Shown here piece after piece: positions 5,557 to 7,431 of a stretch of 7,431 bases of DNA. A model generated the notes under the pieces. It had not been told where the DNA came from. It made no database searches and saw only the letters and a program-made list of their open reading frames with translations. Location of the stretch: assembly GCA_030650265.1 (NCBI GenBank), contig JAUSEJ010000749.1, positions 1 through 7,431 on the forward strand, read 5' to 3'. A program made the position numbers and the translations under genes. Each line of letters starts with the position of its first letter. Position 1 is the stretch's first letter. Origin of the DNA: Dehalococcoidia bacterium. Lineage in GTDB: Bacteria; Chloroflexota; Dehalococcoidia; JACPQF01.

Positions 5557-6992
5557 ACCTGCGTCGCCCCTTCGTTCTCGCGGCGATCACTCTGGCCTCA
5601 ATACTCGGATTTGGTCTGTCAATCGCCGGTGACCCGTTTCAGGTGGTGATAAGGCAGGCTGAATATCATCTCTCCCGCCATGAATATGGCCAGGCAATCG
5701 AACTTTACCGCGGTTACCTCGACGTGAAACCTGGCCAGCCGGAGATTAGCCAGAGATTGGCAGACTTGTGCCTCCTAAAAAATAAACCCGACGCCGCCAA
5801 ATCAGTCCTCAATTCATGGGCAACGGCTAATCCCGGCGATCCATGGCCTCACCTCTCTCTCGGCTCGATCCTGGCATCACAGGGCCAGCCTGGTGATGCA
5901 GAAGCAGAATACAGGAAAGCCCTCAATCTTGACCCCGGCCTGAGAAACGCGCGCCGTGGCCTGGCCGAGCTGCTACTCGATCAGGGAAGCATCGATCTCG
6001 CCCATAGCGAGCTCGATACGCTACTCCGCCAGGACGACTCCGACCAGGCCTCCCACTTCAAGCTCGGCCAAATCCTGGTCGCCCAAAGCTCCCCCCTAGC
6101 CATCGCCCACCTACAGCGGGCTATCGACCTGAAAGCCGACCCCATTGTCACAGCTCAGGCGGAAGACATCCTCGAGACTCTGCTGACAGGGCAAGCCGAA
6201 GGAAATGGCGCCCATGCCGCGGCCTCACTCGGCCGGGCCTTACTCAAGATTAGAGCAATCACTCTGGCCAACCACCAGTTCGCGGAAGCCACGAAGTTGG
6301 ACAGTGACTACGCCGACGCCTTTGCCTATTTGGGCTACACCTGGCTGCTCCTCGGTCGTGCCGACCTTGCGCAAGTGCCCCTCGAAAAAGCCGTGCTTCT
6401 GGACCCGACCAGCCCCTTCGGCCACAATATCCTGGGCGATACATTGCGAGCCCGGGGAATGGTCCAGGCGGCTGTCGAGGAAATGAAGAAAGCTGTGGAG
6501 ATCGACTCCACCGATCCTTTTCTCCTGTCCGATCTTGCCTTGACCTATCTCGCCGCCAACGACATCAGCGCCGCTGAGGAAACCTATGTCAAGGTGGTCG
6601 ATTTGGCACGCTCCGACCCTGCTTTCGTCGGCCAATTGGCGCATTTCTATCTGGACCGCCTCTTCAAATTGGAGAAAGGCCTTGCGGCAGCCCGGCGTCT
6701 CGTCGACCTTGACTCTGGCAACGGCGAATCCGTCGATCTTCTAGGCTGGGCGCTCTACCTGAACGGGCAAACCGGGGAAGCCGGGAAGGCTCTTAACCAG
6801 TCTCTCAAACTGACTCCTTATCTCGCCAGCGCCCACTACCACCTCGCCGTCCTCCAGGAGCAGTCCGGCCAAATCGACAAGGCGAAGCAAGGTTATGAGC
6901 GAGCAGCCGATCTCGACCTATCGGGCGCAATCGAGAAGCGGGCAAAACAGGCGCTTAGCCAGATTGCGGCCGATGCAGCAACAGTGCGGTGA
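5553..6992 (+). CDS. Membrane-anchored TPR-repeat protein
   Basis: The protein has 479 residues from GTG 5553, which overlaps the preceding stop as GTGA and implies coupled translation. A basic start (NLRR) followed by a hydrophobic stretch at about 7-25 (VLAAITLASILGFGLSIAG) forms a signal anchor or signal peptide, so the rest should lie outside the cytoplasm. From about 31 to 456 the chain is a string of about eleven to twelve tetratricopeptide repeats of about 34 residues. Clear ones are at 97-130 (DAEAEYRKALNLDPG), 253-286 (LGYTWLLLGRADLA, LEKAVLLDP), 287-320, 389-422 and 423-456. Such arrays bind other proteins and have no catalytic site. The frame is open back to GTG 5445, but that start would overlap the amidase gene by 112 bases and bury the anchor, so I reject it. 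Partners are unknown; the operon suggests envelope or lipid-related work. Confidence 0.85.
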   Translation: MNLRRPFVLAAITLASILGFGLSIAGDPFQVVIRQAEYHLSRHEYGQAIELYRGYLDVKPGQPEISQRLADLCLLKNKPDAAKSVLNSWATANPGDPWPHLSLGSILASQGQPGDAEAEYRKALNLDPGLRNARRGLAELLLDQGSIDLAHSELDTLLRQDDSDQASHFKLGQILVAQSSPLAIAHLQRAIDLKADPIVTAQAEDILETLLTGQAEGNGAHAAASLGRALLKIRAITLANHQFAEATKLDSDYADAFAYLGYTWLLLGRADLAQVPLEKAVLLDPTSPFGHNILGDTLRARGMVQAAVEEMKKAVEIDSTDPFLLSDLALTYLAANDISAAEETYVKVVDLARSDPAFVGQLAHFYLDRLFKLEKGLAAARRLVDLDSGNGESVDLLGWALYLNGQTGEAGKALNQSLKLTPYLASAHYHLAVLQEQSGQIDKAKQGYERAADLDLSGAIEKRAKQALSQIAADAATVR

Positions 6993-7014
6993 TCTAACGA
7001 GCAAGGCATCTAAT

Positions 7015-7026
7015 GATAGATAGATA
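7015..7026 (+). repeat. Short GATA tandem repeat
   Basis: Three copies of GATA run directly into the left arm of the palindrome at 7025. It may mark the insertion edge of that element or be simple-sequence noise. Confidence 0.5.
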
Positions 7027-7060
7027 GGGGCGGATCCTTCGGCCGAAGGATCCGCCCCTA
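7025..7060. repeat. Palindromic repeat copy 2 (perfect 36-base palindrome)
   Basis: The 36 bases are exactly self-complementary, with arms of 18. The core 7026-7059 matches copy 1 in plan: AGGGG, CGGAT, CCTTC, GGCC, GAAGG, ATCCG, CCCCT. It lies 32 bases after the TPR stop and could cause the operon transcript to end or be protected, but no T-run follows (CGGTATTC), so it is not a classic intrinsic terminator. The shared plan with copy 1 suggests a dispersed family. Confidence 0.88.
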
Positions 7061-7112
7061 CGGTATTCTACCTGTAACGTGCATAGCAGTACCACGATTC
7101 AAGCCTGGGCTA

Positions 7113-7141
7113 TTGCGATCAGCGGGTAGCATGTCTATAAT
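7113..7141 (+). promoter_or_regulatory. Sigma-70 promoter for the enoyl-CoA hydratase gene
   Basis: TTGCGA (7113-7118), a 17-base spacer and a consensus TATAAT (7136-7141). Transcription should start near 7148, giving a leader of about 38 bases with AAAGGAGA before the GTG at 7186. This separates the hydratase gene from the upstream operon. Confidence 0.65.
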
Positions 7142-7143
7142 AG

Positions 7144-7157
7144 CAGACGACAGACGA
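7144..7157 (+). repeat. Tandem 7-base repeat at the hydratase transcription start
   Basis: CAGACGA occurs twice head to tail immediately downstream of the -10 box and continues into CC. Its place over the predicted start site would suit a regulator site, but direct rather than inverted symmetry and the short unit make chance quite possible. Confidence 0.35.
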
Positions 7158-7185
7158 CCTAGAATTGCGAAAGGAGACGGGATCA

Positions 7186-7431
7186 GTGTCAGTTGTGATC
7201 TACGAGAAGAAGGATAGGATTGCCTTCATCACTATGAATCGACCGGACGCCATGAATTCACTAAACATGGAGGTCCGCTTGGGGCTATCGGAAGCCCTGC
7301 AGGACTTTAAAGCCGATCCCGAGGTCTGGACAGCGATAATCACCGGAGCGGGGGGCAAGGCCTTCTCGGCCGGCGCGGACCTCAAGGAAATGGGCCTGCG
7401 CGTCGCCCAAACCAAGAGCGGAGAACTAGAC
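7186..7431 (+). CDS. Enoyl-CoA hydratase/isomerase (crotonase) family, N-terminal part
   Basis: Eighty-two codons are visible from GTG 7186 and the frame is open at the right edge. Crotonase-fold enzymes hydrate or isomerise acyl-CoA thioesters in fatty acid or aromatic degradation. Visible family features are the N-terminal strand pair (VVIYEKKDRIAFITMNRPDA) with the N24-S-L-N segment, VWTAIITGAGGKAFSAGADL at 47-66, and the oxyanion-hole stretch S61-AGAD-L66 that binds the CoA thioester carbonyl. The catalytic glutamates of true hydratases lie beyond the window, so hydratase, isomerase, decarboxylase or ring-opening roles cannot be separated. GGAG lies nine bases upstream of the GTG, and it has its own promoter. 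A minus-strand frame across this region is only its shadow. Confidence 0.9.
   Translation, partial: MSVVIYEKKDRIAFITMNRPDAMNSLNMEVRLGLSEALQDFKADPEVWTAIITGAGGKAFSAGADLKEMGLRVAQTKSGELD

Noticed and set aside
7025..7060. Palindrome as a classic Rho-independent terminator
   Set aside because: The stem is perfect but is followed by CGGTATTC rather than a T-run, and a near-identical plan occurs inside pgsA, so a repeat element is the better reading. A secondary role in ending or protecting the transcript remains possible.
1..7431. A defence island, CRISPR array, prophage or toxin-antitoxin system
   Set aside because: All substantial frames belong to recognisable housekeeping or envelope families. 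There are no spaced repeats, integrase, transposase or nuclease motifs.

Overview
This window looks like ordinary bacterial chromosome, moderately GC-rich by eye, with E. coli-like sigma-70 promoters and Shine-Dalgarno sites. The gene set is a Lon protease, an LCP-family cell-envelope protein, a RodZ-like membrane protein, RimO, a PgsA-type phosphatidyltransferase, a stand-alone CinA C-terminal amidase, a membrane-anchored TPR protein and an enoyl-CoA hydratase. A Chloroflexota bacterium, possibly Dehalococcoidia-like, would fit this order and style. That placement is inference from general knowledge, and nothing in the window proves it. I see no phage, insertion sequence, CRISPR array, tRNA, rRNA or recognisable defence system.

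Layout. Bases 2-448 (minus) hold the N-terminal third-domain start of lon, cut by the left edge, with a well-formed promoter overlapping a palindrome at 470-504. Bases 619-1968 (minus) encode an LCP (LytR-CpsA-Psr) protein with a C-terminal LytR_C domain. Bases 1969-2104 are a compact divergent promoter region: an extended -10 promoter fires left into the LCP gene and a near-consensus promoter fires right into the rodZ-like gene. Bases 2105-6992 (plus) are a tightly packed five-gene run: rodZ-like, rimO, pgsA, pncC/cinA-C and a TPR protein. The gaps are 34, 1 and 12 bases and the last pair overlaps by 4 (GTGA), so this is very likely one operon. Bases 6993-7185 hold a perfect palindrome and a new promoter. 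Bases 7186-7431 begin an enoyl-CoA hydratase/isomerase gene cut by the right edge.

How the genes relate. LCP protein, RodZ-like protein and PgsA all act at the cell envelope (wall-polymer attachment, shape/cytoskeleton anchoring, anionic phospholipid synthesis). RimO (ribosomal protein S12 methylthiolation) and the CinA-type amidase (pyridine nucleotide salvage) are housekeeping passengers. The TPR protein has an N-terminal membrane anchor and is probably a scaffold on the outer face of the membrane.

The most notable non-gene signal is a pair of hairpin repeats about 2 kb apart, one inside the 3' end of pgsA (4944-4995) and one between genes (7025-7060). They share a 34-base architecture: AGGGG, five bases, CCTTC, a four-base loop, then the exact complements. 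Four of the five middle bases differ between the copies, but pairing is kept within each copy. The pgsA copy is translated into a C-terminal tail and borders a strong G-quadruplex motif on the opposite strand. This looks like a dispersed REP/MITE-like palindromic family. I found no evidence for a new multi-gene system.
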